Below the pieces are notes generated by a model. That model was not told the origin of the DNA. It saw nothing but the letters and a program-made list of their open reading frames with translations, and searched no databases. The position numbers were made by a program, and so were the translations under genes. 64,000 nucleotides of DNA from CAZXFA01 sp964640085 (GTDB lineage Bacteria > Actinomycetota > UBA4738 > HRBIN12): the NCBI GenBank assembly GCA_964640085.1, contig CAZXFA010000007.1, forward strand, positions 1-64,000. Reading direction: 5' to 3'. Below are positions 54,503-63,050 of this stretch, one piece after another. Position 1 is the first letter of the stretch; every line of letters starts with the position of its first letter.

Positions 54503-55105
54503 ATGCGGCGGTTCCGACCGGGCGAGCCGATAACCCTCCGCGAGCTGTGGCGCGGTCGGGTCTGGGCCGCGCGGGCGCTGACCATGGTCCGCGACGGGGA
54601 CGATGCCCAGATGTTCCATCTGCCCTCAGGCGCTCCGGCGCTCGCCCCGAGCCGGGCCGACCGACTCCTGCGGGAGCCGGTCGAGGAGTGGGAACTCGTC
54701 GAGCGCGCGTGGGACCACGGTCCCGTCCTCTCCTTCGCGTGGCCGGACGTCGCGCACGCCGTGCTCCTGCTGACCCGCCGCGATGGCACGCCGAGGTGCT
54801 GGTACGTGCAGCTGCAGGATCCTCTCCGGCGGACGCGGATCGGGTTCGACACGGTCGACCACGTCCTGGACGCGATCGTCGAGCTCGACGGCGGCTGGCG
54901 GTGGAAGGACGAGGGTGCGCTCGAGGCCGCCGTCGCCCGGGGCGACTTCACCGCCGACCAGGCGCTCGCGTTCCGGGCCGAGGGTGAACGGGGCGTCGCC
55001 CGGATCGTGGAGCGCGAGCCGCCCTTCGACCGCGACTGGTGGTCGTGGCGACCCGATCCGTCGTGGCCGGCGCCCACGCTCCCCGCGGGCGCGGATCGAC
55101 ACTAG
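54503..55105 (+). CDS. DUF402 family protein
   Basis: From ATG 54503 the 200-residue protein has the DUF402 core. WYVQLQDPLRRTRIGFDTVDHVLDAIVELDGGWRWKDEGAL appears in sequence, with the Asp residues that bind metal in characterised members (nucleoside di/triphosphatases and FomD-type hydrolases). The N-terminal third is a beta barrel (ITLRELWRGRVWAARALTMVRDGDD). Hydrolysis of a phosphate ester or nucleotide is likely; the substrate is unknown. It overlaps the stop of the converging LLM gene by 4 bp. The frame open upstream is ftcD shadow. Confidence 0.85.
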   Translation: MRRFRPGEPITLRELWRGRVWAARALTMVRDGDDAQMFHLPSGAPALAPSRADRLLREPVEEWELVERAWDHGPVLSFAWPDVAHAVLLLTRRDGTPRCWYVQLQDPLRRTRIGFDTVDHVLDAIVELDGGWRWKDEGALEAAVARGDFTADQALAFRAEGERGVARIVEREPPFDRDWWSWRPDPSWPAPTLPAGADRH

Positions 55106-55926
55106 CCCTCGAGTGTGGGCAGCACCGTCTCAACGAACCGTCCGAGCCGTTCCCTGCCCTCGGTGGGCCACTCGACCACCAGGTAGCTCACCCCGTTCTC
55201 CACGTGCTCATCGAAGGCGCGCCGTACCTCGTCCCATGGCTCGGAGATCGACAGGCTCGAGGCCCGGACGATCGTCGTGGGGTCGCGGCCCGCCTCCTCC
55301 GCGGAGCGCCGCACGACTTCCCACTTGGCTCCGTAGTCGGTTCCCCACGTGTGCCACACGTCGGCGAGCCGACCCACGATCGGCAGGGCGAGCTTCGGTC
55401 CCTTCGCGCCGATCCAGATCGGCGGGTGCGGTTGCTGCACCGGCTTGGGCCGGTACAGCGCACCATCGAGCCGGTAGCGCCGGCCCTCGAAAGAGACGCG
55501 TTCCCCGCTCATCAGGAGCCGGAGCACCTGCACACCCTCCTCGAGCCGCTCCATCCGCTCGCGGACATCGGGGAAAGGGATCCCGAACTCGCGGTGCTCG
55601 TCCCGGTTCCACGCGGCACCCACCGCGCACTCGACGCGTCCGCCCGAGACCTGGTCCACCGTGACGACCTCGGTCGCCAGAACCGAGGGATGGCGGTGGG
55701 TCATCCCGGTCACCAGGGTGCCGAGCCTGATCCGGTCCGTGCGGGCGGCGAGCGCCGCGAGCAACGTCCAGCCCTCCAGGCACGGTCCGTCCGGGTCCGC
55801 GTAGAGGGCGATGAAGTGATCGAAGACCCACGCACCCTCGAACCCCGCCTCCTCCGCGAACCGCACGCGGGACGCGATCTCCTCCCAGGTGAGCTGGTGC
55901 TGTGCCACGTCGAGCCCGAACCGCAT
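55102..55926 (-). CDS. Luciferase-like (LLM, probably F420-dependent) oxidoreductase
   Basis: ATG 55926 follows AGGAGGTGACC, the strongest ribosome site in the area, and gives 274 residues. FGLDVAQHQLTWEEIASRVRFAEEAGFEGAWVFDH is the first barrel unit of the LLM superfamily. LGTLVTGMTHRHPSVLATEVVTVDQVSGGRVECAVGAAWN forms the flavin/F420 phosphate region, and HPPIWIGAKGPK is the C-terminal strand. F420 versus FMN use and the substrate cannot be told apart. TACACT at 55969-55974 is a possible -10. Confidence 0.9.
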   Translation of the reverse strand: MRFGLDVAQHQLTWEEIASRVRFAEEAGFEGAWVFDHFIALYADPDGPCLEGWTLLAALAARTDRIRLGTLVTGMTHRHPSVLATEVVTVDQVSGGRVECAVGAAWNRDEHREFGIPFPDVRERMERLEEGVQVLRLLMSGERVSFEGRRYRLDGALYRPKPVQQPHPPIWIGAKGPKLALPIVGRLADVWHTWGTDYGAKWEVVRRSAEEAGRDPTTIVRASSLSISEPWDEVRRAFDEHVENGVSYLVVEWPTEGRERLGRFVETVLPTLEG

Positions 55927-55981
55927 CCGGGTCACCTCCTCGGTTGTCGGCCGATGCCTCCCTGCGCGAGTGTATGGCGGC

Positions 55982-57235
55982 ATGCCGAACCCGGACCCGT
56001 CCTCGTTCCGCTCCCGGTTCCCGGCGCTCGCGCGTGAGCTCGACGGCCGCCCCTGCGTGTTCGCCGACGCTCCCGGAGGATCGCAGGTGCCGGACGCGGT
56101 GATCGCGGCCACGGCCGACTACCTGCGTCGCAGCAACGCGAACCTAGGCGGTGCGTTCGCCACCAGCCAGGAGTCGGATGCGCTGGTCGCCGACGCGCGC
56201 CGGTCCGCGGCGGCGTTCACCGGCGTCGACCCCGATGAGATCGTGTTCGGCCCCAACGCCACCAGCCTGCTGTTCACGTTCTCCCGGTCGATCGCGCGGG
56301 AGCTCGGTGCGGGCGACGAGGTCCTGGTCACCACGCTCGACCACGACGCGAACATCGCGCCCTGGGTAACCGCTGCGGAGGACGCGGGGGCGACGGTGCG
56401 GAGCGTCGACATCCGCGAGGGGGACGCGACCCTCGACCTCGACTCGTTCGATGCCGCCCTGTCCGGATCCACGAGGGTGGCCGCGTTCACCCTCGCGTCG
56501 AACGCCGTGGGCACAATCCCGCCCGCCGCCGACCTCGTCCGACGGATCCGCGAGCGGGCGCCGAAGGCGATCGTGGCGGTGGACGCCGTGCACCTGGCGC
56601 AGCATCGGGCCCTCGACCTCCACCGGCTCGGGGCCGACCTGCTCGTGTGCTCCCCGTACAAGTTCTTCGGACCGCACCTCGGGATCCTCGCCGCTCGCCG
56701 GGAGCTGCTCGAGCGGCTGCACCCCTACAAGGTGCGCGCGGCCGAGGACGCGGTGCCCGTCCGCTGGGAGACCGGGACGATGGACCACGAGGGCCTGGCC
56801 GGGCTGGTCGCGGCCGTCGGGTACATCGCCGGGCTCGGGGACGCGCTGGGCACCCCCCAGGGACCGACGCTCCGCGAGCGCGTGGCCGCCGGCATGGAAG
56901 CGATCCGTCGGTACGAGCACCGGATCTCCGAGCGCTTCCTGGAGGGCGCGGCGCGTATCCCTCGTGCCCGCCTGTGGGGCATCGCCGATCGCGACCGGAT
57001 CGACGAGCGCACGCCGACGTTCGCCCTCCGGGTTGGCGATCGGCACCCGGCCGAGACCGCCGAGGCGCTCGGGGAGCGCGGGATCTTCGTCTGGGACGGC
57101 CACTACTACGCCCTGGCGCTGATGGAACGGCTCGGGCTCCAGGAGAGCGGGGGTGCCGTGCGGATCGGGTTCTGCCACTACCACACCCTCGGCGAGGTGG
57201 ACCGGGTGCTCGAGGAGCTCGCGAGCCTCGGATGA
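55982..57235 (+). CDS. Cysteine-desulfurase-like class V aminotransferase
   Basis: From ATG 55982 the 417-residue protein has the class V PLP fold: ADAPGGSQVPDAVIAA at the start, SNANLGGAFATSQES, TTLDHDANIAPW, and VAVDAVHLAQHRALDLHRLGADLLVCSPYKFFGPHLG with PLP-binding Lys227. The loop that carries the catalytic Cys of true NifS/SufS enzymes is not evident; the C-terminal part reads GAVRIGFCHYHTLGEVDRV. Family members of this length are often annotated as cysteine-desulfurase-like and have no proven sulfur role. It runs toward sqdB, 63 bp away, which needs sulfite rather than persulfide. Confidence 0.87.
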   Translation: MPNPDPSSFRSRFPALARELDGRPCVFADAPGGSQVPDAVIAATADYLRRSNANLGGAFATSQESDALVADARRSAAAFTGVDPDEIVFGPNATSLLFTFSRSIARELGAGDEVLVTTLDHDANIAPWVTAAEDAGATVRSVDIREGDATLDLDSFDAALSGSTRVAAFTLASNAVGTIPPAADLVRRIRERAPKAIVAVDAVHLAQHRALDLHRLGADLLVCSPYKFFGPHLGILAARRELLERLHPYKVRAAEDAVPVRWETGTMDHEGLAGLVAAVGYIAGLGDALGTPQGPTLRERVAAGMEAIRRYEHRISERFLEGAARIPRARLWGIADRDRIDERTPTFALRVGDRHPAETAEALGERGIFVWDGHYYALALMERLGLQESGGAVRIGFCHYHTLGEVDRVLEELASLG

Positions 57236-57263
57236 CCCGAGTTCCCGCAGGTCACGGCGTTGC

Positions 57264-57269
57264 TAGGAT
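57264..57269 (+). promoter_or_regulatory. -10 element upstream of sqdB
   Basis: TAGGAT fits TANNNT and lies 29 bases before the sqdB ATG. The predicted start of transcription near 57276 leaves a leader with the ribosome site GGAGATGAGG. No clear -35 is seen. Confidence 0.35.
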
Positions 57270-57298
57270 GGGCCTCCCACACTGGAGATGAGGTACCG

Positions 57299-58474
57299 AT
57301 GCGGATCCTGATCCTCGGCGGTGACGGCTACCTCGGGTGGCCGACGGCGATGCACTTCGCCCGTCGCGGCCACGAGGTCCACACCATCGACAGCTACCTG
57401 CGCCGCCGTGCCCACGCGGAGGCCGGCACGGGCTCCCTCACGCCCATCCCACCCTCCCTCCCAGCGCGCGCCCAGGCCTTCCGCGAGGTGTCCGGGCACG
57501 AGATCGGCGTCACCGAAGGTGACCTGCTCGACGTCGACGTGGTCGAGCGGGTGTTCGCCGAGTTCCGGCCCGAGGCGATCGTGCACTACGGCGAGATGCC
57601 GTCGGCCCCCTACTCGATGATCGACCGCGAGCACGCCACCTTCACCCAACACAACAACGTGATCGGGACGTTGAACGTCCTGTGGGCGATGGCAGAGCAC
57701 GCGCCGGACGCGCATCTGGTCAAGCTCGGCACGATGGGCGAGTACGGGACGCCGAACATCGACATCGAGGAGGGGTTCATCCAGATCGAGCACAACGGGC
57801 GGCGTGACACGCTGCCGTACCCGAAGACGCCGGGCAGCTTCTATCACCTCACCAAGGTTCACGACTCGCACAACATCCACTTCGCGTGCCGGATCTGGGG
57901 GCTGCGGTCCACCGACCTGAACCAGGGTGTGGTCTACGGGATCGAGACGGACGAGACGATCCTCGACGAGCGGCTGGTCACCCGGTTCGACTACGACGAG
58001 GTCTTCGGCACCGCGCTGAACCGGTTCTGCCTCCAGGCGGTGATCGGGCATCCGCTGACCGCCTACGGGAAGGGCGGCCAGACGCGCGGATACCTGAACA
58101 TCGTCGACACGCTCCAGTGCGTCGAGCTCGCGGTCGCCAACCCGCCCGAGCCCGGCGAGTACCGGGTCTTCAACCAGTTCACCGAGCAGTTCTCGATCCG
58201 TGAGCTCGCCGAGCTCGTGCAGCACGCCGGGGCCGAGGTGGGCATCCACATCCGCCTCGAGCACGTCGAGAACCCCCGGGTCGAGATGGAGGAGCACTAC
58301 TACAACGCCAAGCACACCAAGCTTCTCGACCTCGGCCTCAAGCCGCACCTGCTCTCGGAGACGCTGATCGAGTCGATGTTCGCGGCGATCGAGCGGTATC
58401 GCGACCGGGTGACCTTCGACCACATCATGCCGGCCACGCGCTGGCGAGCGGTCCGCGAGCGCGCCCGACCCTGA
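57299..58474 (+). CDS. sqdB: UDP-sulfoquinovose synthase (SqdB/SQD1)
   Basis: This enzyme converts UDP-glucose and sulfite to UDP-sulfoquinovose, the head-group donor of the sulfolipid SQDG. The 391-residue extended SDR has ILGGDGYLGWPTAMHFA for NAD, HYGEMPSAPYSMID, the family-specific LGTMGEYGTPNIDIEEGFI, the catalytic Tyr-Lys in FYHLTKVHDSHNI, and LNQGVVYGIETDETI with FDYDEVFGTALNRF. These are the distinctive SQD1 segments, not general epimerase ones. The glycosyltransferase gene starts 3 bp after it, so the two form a unit. Confidence 0.94.
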   Translation: MRILILGGDGYLGWPTAMHFARRGHEVHTIDSYLRRRAHAEAGTGSLTPIPPSLPARAQAFREVSGHEIGVTEGDLLDVDVVERVFAEFRPEAIVHYGEMPSAPYSMIDREHATFTQHNNVIGTLNVLWAMAEHAPDAHLVKLGTMGEYGTPNIDIEEGFIQIEHNGRRDTLPYPKTPGSFYHLTKVHDSHNIHFACRIWGLRSTDLNQGVVYGIETDETILDERLVTRFDYDEVFGTALNRFCLQAVIGHPLTAYGKGGQTRGYLNIVDTLQCVELAVANPPEPGEYRVFNQFTEQFSIRELAELVQHAGAEVGIHIRLEHVENPRVEMEEHYYNAKHTKLLDLGLKPHLLSETLIESMFAAIERYRDRVTFDHIMPATRWRAVRERARP

Positions 58475-58477
58475 CGG

Positions 58478-59524
58478 ATGTTGGCGCTGCGGATCGCCGG
58501 CGCCGTCCTCGCGGTGGGGCTCTTCGCCTTGTTCGTGGCGAGCTACCGTCGCCGGCAGATCAGCCGCCTCAGCCTGATCATCGCCTGGGCGATCGCGTTC
58601 GGGGTGGTCGTGCTTGCGGCCACTCCGAACCTGTTCAACCCGGTGTTCGAGGTGCTGAACTTCGAGCCGGGGACCGGACAGCGGCTCACCGCGGTGCTGC
58701 TGTTCGCGGTGGTGATCCTGTTCCTGCTGCTCCTCCGGCTGCAGTCCATCGTCGACACGAACGAACGGAGCATCCGGCTCCTGGTCGAGGCGCTCGGACA
58801 GGACGCCTTCGACTGGGACCGGGCCGCCGCGCTCCCCGACGGTGCCGCGATCGCGGTCATCTCCCCTGCCTTCAACGAGGCCGAGAACCTCCCCGCCGTG
58901 ATCCACGCGATGCCCGACGAGATCGGAGGCCGCCTCGTGGTCCCGATCGTGATCGACGACGGCTCCGAGGACCGGACGGCCGAGGTCGCCGAGGAGGCCG
59001 GTGCCCTGGTTGCCCGGCTGCCGATCCGACGCGGCGGAGGTCTGGCCCTACGGGTCGGGTACGACATCGCCCTCCGGATGGGCGCGGAGATCGTCGTCTC
59101 GATCGACGCCGACGGCCAGCACCAGCCAGAGGAGATCCCGGTGGTCGTCAAGCCGATCCTGGAGGGGCAGGCCGACCACGTGAACGGCTCGCGGATGCTC
59201 GGCGACTACGAGCGGGGCCCGACGATCCGGCACGTCGGCGTGCACGTCTTCTCCTGGCTCGTGACGCTGCTCACCGGCCAGCGGGTCACCGACATCTCGA
59301 GCGGGTTCCGGGCGACCCGCGCGGACACGCTCCGGAAGCTCCTCCTGGAACAGGATCAGTTCTGGACCTCGGAGGTCACGATCGAGGCGCTGCGCCAGCG
59401 CGCGAGGATCGTCGAGGTCCCGGTCACCTTCCTCACGCGCCGAGGCGGCGTCTCCAAGAAGCCGAAGTCGATGCGCTACGCGTGGAACTTCTCCAAGGCG
59501 ATCGTGAAGACATGGCTCCGGTAG
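58478..59524 (+). CDS. DUF2304-GT2 membrane glycosyltransferase
   Basis: The 348-residue protein joins an N-terminal DUF2304 region of three membrane helices (about 1-23, 33-53, 67-87) to a family 2 glycosyltransferase. The transferase part shows AIAVISPAFNEAENLPAVI, IVIDDGSEDRTAEVA, SIDADGQHQPEEIPVVV with the metal-binding DAD, and VTDISSGFRATRADTLRKL. This is the polyprenyl-phosphate sugar transferase type. Three bases after sqdB, it is the best candidate to use UDP-sulfoquinovose, either onto diacylglycerol in place of the GT4 enzyme SqdX or onto a polyprenyl carrier. That link is inferred from context. Confidence 0.88.
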   Translation: MLALRIAGAVLAVGLFALFVASYRRRQISRLSLIIAWAIAFGVVVLAATPNLFNPVFEVLNFEPGTGQRLTAVLLFAVVILFLLLLRLQSIVDTNERSIRLLVEALGQDAFDWDRAAALPDGAAIAVISPAFNEAENLPAVIHAMPDEIGGRLVVPIVIDDGSEDRTAEVAEEAGALVARLPIRRGGGLALRVGYDIALRMGAEIVVSIDADGQHQPEEIPVVVKPILEGQADHVNGSRMLGDYERGPTIRHVGVHVFSWLVTLLTGQRVTDISSGFRATRADTLRKLLLEQDQFWTSEVTIEALRQRARIVEVPVTFLTRRGGVSKKPKSMRYAWNFSKAIVKTWLR

Positions 59525-59530
59525 CGGCGC

Positions 59531-60427
59531 TCAGCTCGCGGCGGCGGCCACCTCGCCGGCCAGGTGGGCGTTGGCCTCCAGGAGGGCCAGGTTCACCTCG
59601 AGGCTCCGCCCGCCCGTGCGTTCGGCCAGGCACGAGAGGAGGTGCGGGGTGAGCGCCTTGCCCCGGACGCCATCCCGCTCGGCCAGGTGCACGCAGTCGC
59701 GGGTGGCGGTCGCGACCACGTCCGGCTCCATCGCCAGCTCGCCGGGCACGGGGTTGCAGAGCAACACCCCCGCCCCCGCTTCGAGATCCCGCAGGGCGCG
59801 TACGATCTTGGCCGCTGCCAGCGGCTCCCCGACCCGGGTCTCGAGCTCGACCGGCGCCTCCCTGACCAGGAAGTGCGGCAGCCGGCGGCACCGATAGCCG
59901 ACGACCGCGACCCCGAGCTCGTCCAGGCGCTCCGCGGTGGCCACCGGATCGGCGATCGACTTGGGTCCGGAGCTCACGAGCAGCACCGGCGTCCTCGCCA
60001 GCTCGACCAGATCCGCCGACACGTCGCGGGAGCCGGGGTGCACCCCGCCGATCCCTCCGGTGGCCACGACCGAGACGCCGACGCGGGCGGCCGCCCAGAT
60101 CGTCGCGGACACCGTCGTCGCACCCAGCCCATGCGTCGCCACGACCACCGGGAGGTCGCGACGAGCGACCTTCACCGCCCGACCGGGCTCCGCGAACACC
60201 GCCAGCTCGTCGGCCGTGAGACCCACGACGACCGATCCGTACACCACGCCGACCCAGGCCGGCACGGCGCCGGCGACCCGCACGGCCGCGGTCATCCGCT
60301 CGATGCACTCGAGGTTCCGGGGCGGCGGCAACCCCTGAGCGATCACGCTGGTCTCCAAGCCGACCACGGGACGGCCGCCCTGCACGGCGCGGCGGACATC
60401 GTCGGACGGGGCGAGCACCGCGCTCAT
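59531..60427 (-). CDS. psuG: Pseudouridine-5'-phosphate glycosidase
   Basis: PsuG splits pseudouridine 5'-phosphate into uracil and ribose 5-phosphate. From ATG 60427 the 298-residue protein has VVGLETSVIAQGLPPPRN with catalytic Glu25, AVKVARRDLPVVVA with a substrate Lys, TGGIGGVHPG, and VSSGPKSIADPVAT with the Schiff-base-region Lys. LEVNLALLEANAHLAGEVA ends the protein as in the family. The start overlaps the psuK-like stop by 4 bp. Confidence 0.94.
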   Translation of the reverse strand: MSAVLAPSDDVRRAVQGGRPVVGLETSVIAQGLPPPRNLECIERMTAAVRVAGAVPAWVGVVYGSVVVGLTADELAVFAEPGRAVKVARRDLPVVVATHGLGATTVSATIWAAARVGVSVVATGGIGGVHPGSRDVSADLVELARTPVLLVSSGPKSIADPVATAERLDELGVAVVGYRCRRLPHFLVREAPVELETRVGEPLAAAKIVRALRDLEAGAGVLLCNPVPGELAMEPDVVATATRDCVHLAERDGVRGKALTPHLLSCLAERTGGRSLEVNLALLEANAHLAGEVAAAAS

Positions 60428-61290
60428 CCCGACCGCTCCGGCCAACTCTCGAGGCTCCCAGCCACCTCGGCACCGGCGCGACACGCGGCGTGGAGCGCGT
60501 CGCCCGGCGAGCGCCCGGCGGCGAGGTTCGCGAGAAGGACGCCATCGAACGCGTCGCCCGCTCCCGTCGGATCGCGCTCCCGCACCGCCGTACCAGAGAA
60601 CCGGATCTCCAGTCCCTCCCAGGACATGACGGCCCCCTCGGCGCCGAGCTTGAGGCACACGACCGGGAACCGGGCGGCCAGCGCGTCCAACGCTGACCCG
60701 TCGCGACGACCGGTCAGGGCCTCAGCCTCCCGGTCGTTCGCGAACAGCACGTTGGCTCCTGCCGCCAGATCGAAGAACCGATCCGCGCCGACGTCCCGCA
60801 CCAGTGGCCAGGAGGCGGCATCGACCGCAACGAACCTCGCCCGGGCACGTTCGAGCGCCGCCCGGCCCGCCGTCGTCGTCGGCGGGAAGAGCAAGGCGTA
60901 GCCGGACACGAGCACCGCGGCAGCATCGAGCCGGTCCGGCAGGTCCGCGGGCGACAGCCGGCCGCTCGCGCCCCGATCGGCCACCATCGAGCGCTCGCCC
61001 GGCTCGTGTACCACGAGCATGGTTCCGGTCTCGGCCTCCGGATCGAGGGCCAGCGCGGGTTCGACCCCGCGACGGATGAGCTCGTCGCGGATCAGGGCCC
61101 CGGCGGCGTCGGCCCCCACCCGACCGTACACGCGCGCCCGCGCCCCGACGTAGGCCGCCCACACGGCCGCGTTGGCGGCGCTGCCCCCCGGCCGCACCTG
61201 CACCCGCCCGTGCACGTCGCCCCCCTCCTCCAGGGCCTCGGCCTCCACGCGCACATCGAGCATCACGTCGCCCACGGTCGCCACGTCCAC
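60424..61290 (-). CDS. psuK: PfkB family kinase, probable pseudouridine kinase
   Basis: The 288-residue kinase has GDVMLDVRV at the first strand, the sugar-binding GGSAANAAVWAAYVGARA, and the closing PfkB signature DPTGAGDAFDGVLLANLAAG with the catalytic Asp. Coupling to psuG (4-bp overlap) makes pseudouridine the likely substrate, giving pseudouridine 5'-phosphate for PsuG. Related kinases of ribose or nucleosides cannot be excluded from sequence alone. GTG start, with a TAGGGT -10 just upstream. Confidence 0.88.
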   Translation of the reverse strand: MDVATVGDVMLDVRVEAEALEEGGDVHGRVQVRPGGSAANAAVWAAYVGARARVYGRVGADAAGALIRDELIRRGVEPALALDPEAETGTMLVVHEPGERSMVADRGASGRLSPADLPDRLDAAAVLVSGYALLFPPTTTAGRAALERARARFVAVDAASWPLVRDVGADRFFDLAAGANVLFANDREAEALTGRRDGSALDALAARFPVVCLKLGAEGAVMSWEGLEIRFSGTAVRERDPTGAGDAFDGVLLANLAAGRSPGDALHAACRAGAEVAGSLESWPERSG

Positions 61291-61297
61291 GCGGGGA

Positions 61298-61303
61298 ACC
61301 CTA
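61298..61303 (-). promoter_or_regulatory. -10 element for leaderless psuK-psuG transcript
   Basis: TAGGGT on the minus strand fits TANNNT and ends 7 bases before the psuK GTG, which would place the transcription start at the start codon. The site lies in the 42-bp gap after the AIR-synthase-like gene. Confidence 0.4.
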
Positions 61304-61332
61304 CTGGCTCCCGGCGAGAGCGCCGCCGAGTG

Positions 61333-62406
61333 CTAGCCGGCCTCCGCGATCCCGGCCGCCTCCGCCGCCCACCTGCCGAACGCGCCCCAGAACGGATCGA
61401 GGCCCGGATGCTCGAGCGAGCGGTCGCCCTCCGGCGTCGCCAGGACCGTGCCGCCCCCGCGGTCGACGACCTCGCCCACCACGGCCCCCTCGACCCCGCC
61501 GCCCGCCAGGGCCCGGACGAACGCGTCCGCGCGGTCGGGCACCAGCGTGCAGATCAGCGTTCCCTCGCTGATCGAGGTGTAGGGATCCATCCCGGTCGCC
61601 TCGCACACCGCCCGGACCTCGGGTCGGACCGGGATCGCATCGAGCTCGACCCGCATCCCGACGTCCGAGGCGGCCGCCACCTCGGTGAGCCCGCCGAACA
61701 CGCCGCCCTCGGTCGCGTCGTGCATCGACGTCACCCCCTCCTCGCGCAGTCCGAACCCTCGGGCAACCGACGCTTCGGGGACCACGGTCATCCGTTCGAA
61801 GAGCGCGTCGGCCTTCGCGACCGCGTCCGAGCCGATCTCCGCGGCCAGGCGCTCGGGGAAGGTCGCGGCGAACAGCGCGGTCGCCTCGATCGCCGCTCCC
61901 TTGGTCACCACGATCGCGTCGCCGGGTCGGGCCATCGTCGGCGTCACGAACCGATCTTCCGGCCCCGAGGCCATGCACACCGCCCCGCCCACCATCGGCC
62001 ACATGCAGCCGTCGTAGCGGGCCGTGTGGCCGGTGACCACCGCCAAGCCGATCTCGGTGCACGTCCGGTGGAACGCGTCCCAGAGCGCCGTGAGCTCGTC
62101 GTCGGTGATCTCCGGCGGCAGGTTCAGGTCCACGGCGATCCAGCGGAGCGGCAGACCGCTCGTAACGGCGTCCGACGCCAGGATGTGCACTGCGAACCAG
62201 GCTGCTCGCTCCCATCCGTAGGCCGGGACGACGAAGACGGGATCCGCCGTGAGCGCCATCGCCACGCCATCGGCCACGCGCACCACACCGACGTCCACCC
62301 CGTGCATCGGTCCCACGAGCACATCGGGGTCGCTCGCACCCAACCGGCGCAGGATCACCCGTTCGAACATCTCCGCCGTGACCTTCCCGGTCCGCTGGTC
62401 CGTCAT
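61333..62406 (-). CDS. AIR-synthase / ThiL-HypE superfamily protein
   Basis: From ATG 62406 the 357-residue protein has the PurM-like two-domain layout. MHGVDVGVVRVADGVAMALTADPVFVVP is the first ATP/phosphate segment, VTGHTARYDGCMWPMVGG the next, and SMHDATEGGVFGGLTEVAAA opens the second domain. The family covers AIR synthase, ThiL, SelD and HypE; the short motifs fit none of these fully. It follows thiE by a 4-bp overlap under TPP-riboswitch control, so a thiamine-related phosphorylation (ThiL-like) is the best guess. The upstream extension of the frame is thiE shadow. Confidence 0.8.
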   Translation of the reverse strand: MTDQRTGKVTAEMFERVILRRLGASDPDVLVGPMHGVDVGVVRVADGVAMALTADPVFVVPAYGWERAAWFAVHILASDAVTSGLPLRWIAVDLNLPPEITDDELTALWDAFHRTCTEIGLAVVTGHTARYDGCMWPMVGGAVCMASGPEDRFVTPTMARPGDAIVVTKGAAIEATALFAATFPERLAAEIGSDAVAKADALFERMTVVPEASVARGFGLREEGVTSMHDATEGGVFGGLTEVAAASDVGMRVELDAIPVRPEVRAVCEATGMDPYTSISEGTLICTLVPDRADAFVRALAGGGVEGAVVGEVVDRGGGTVLATPEGDRSLEHPGLDPFWGAFGRWAAEAAGIAEAG

Positions 62407-63047
62407 CGCTCCTCCCCCTCCGACTTCCGAACGGCATCCACCAACTCCCGCGTGGCCGCTACCGGATCCGCAGCGGCGGCCACCGCCGAGACCACGGCCA
62501 CGCCGGCCGCCCCGTTCGCCAGCACCTCCCAGGCGTTGCGGGGGCCGATCCCCCCGATGCCCACCACCGGCAACCGGGTCGCCCCCACGACCTCGCGGAG
62601 TCCGTCGGGTCCGACCGGCACGGCCTCCGGCTTGGTGGCCGTCGCCCAGACGGTCACGCCGAGGTAGTCGGCACCGGCCGCCTCCGCCTCCCGAGCCTGC
62701 TCGGCGGTCGACACGCTCACCCCGAGGACCGAACGACCGTGGAGCGCGGCGCGCACCGCGACGAGATCCCGGTCCTGACCGATGTGGGCCCCGCATCCGA
62801 GCTCGGCGGCGACCTCCTCGCGGTCGTTCACCACGAACAGGACCCCCGCGTCGCGGCACCGCTTCGCGAGCTCATCCGCGAGCGGGAGCAGCTCGGCGTC
62901 TGCGAGCCCGGGGGCCCTGAGCTGGACCGCGGTCGCCCCGCCCGCGATCGCGGCGACCACCACATCTCGGTGGCCGCGGCCCACGATCGGGTCGTCGGCC
63001 GTGACGACGTACACGCGCAGCGAGCGGGGATCCACCCTGGTGCCCAT
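62403..63047 (-). CDS. thiE: Thiamine-phosphate synthase
   Basis: ThiE joins HMP pyrophosphate and HET phosphate to thiamine phosphate. The 214-residue barrel has VYVVTADDP, GGATAVQLRAPGLAD (usually QLR-K), LFVVNDREEVAAELGCGAHIGQDRD with the Mg-binding Asp, SVSTAEQAREAEAAGADYLGV, and the phosphate loop VVGIGGIGPRNAWEVL. Its ribosome site GGAGGGAG is part of the 3' end of the TPP riboswitch. ATG 63047 overlaps nothing upstream. Confidence 0.94.
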   Translation of the reverse strand: MGTRVDPRSLRVYVVTADDPIVGRGHRDVVVAAIAGGATAVQLRAPGLADAELLPLADELAKRCRDAGVLFVVNDREEVAAELGCGAHIGQDRDLVAVRAALHGRSVLGVSVSTAEQAREAEAAGADYLGVTVWATATKPEAVPVGPDGLREVVGATRLPVVGIGGIGPRNAWEVLANGAAGVAVVSAVAAAADPVAATRELVDAVRKSEGEER

Positions 63048-63050
63048 CGA

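Noticed and set aside
52502..55105. Very long plus-strand frame of 867 codons
   Set aside because: Only its end (from 54503, DUF402) is a real gene; the first two thirds are an Arg/Gly-rich out-of-phase reading of ftcD.
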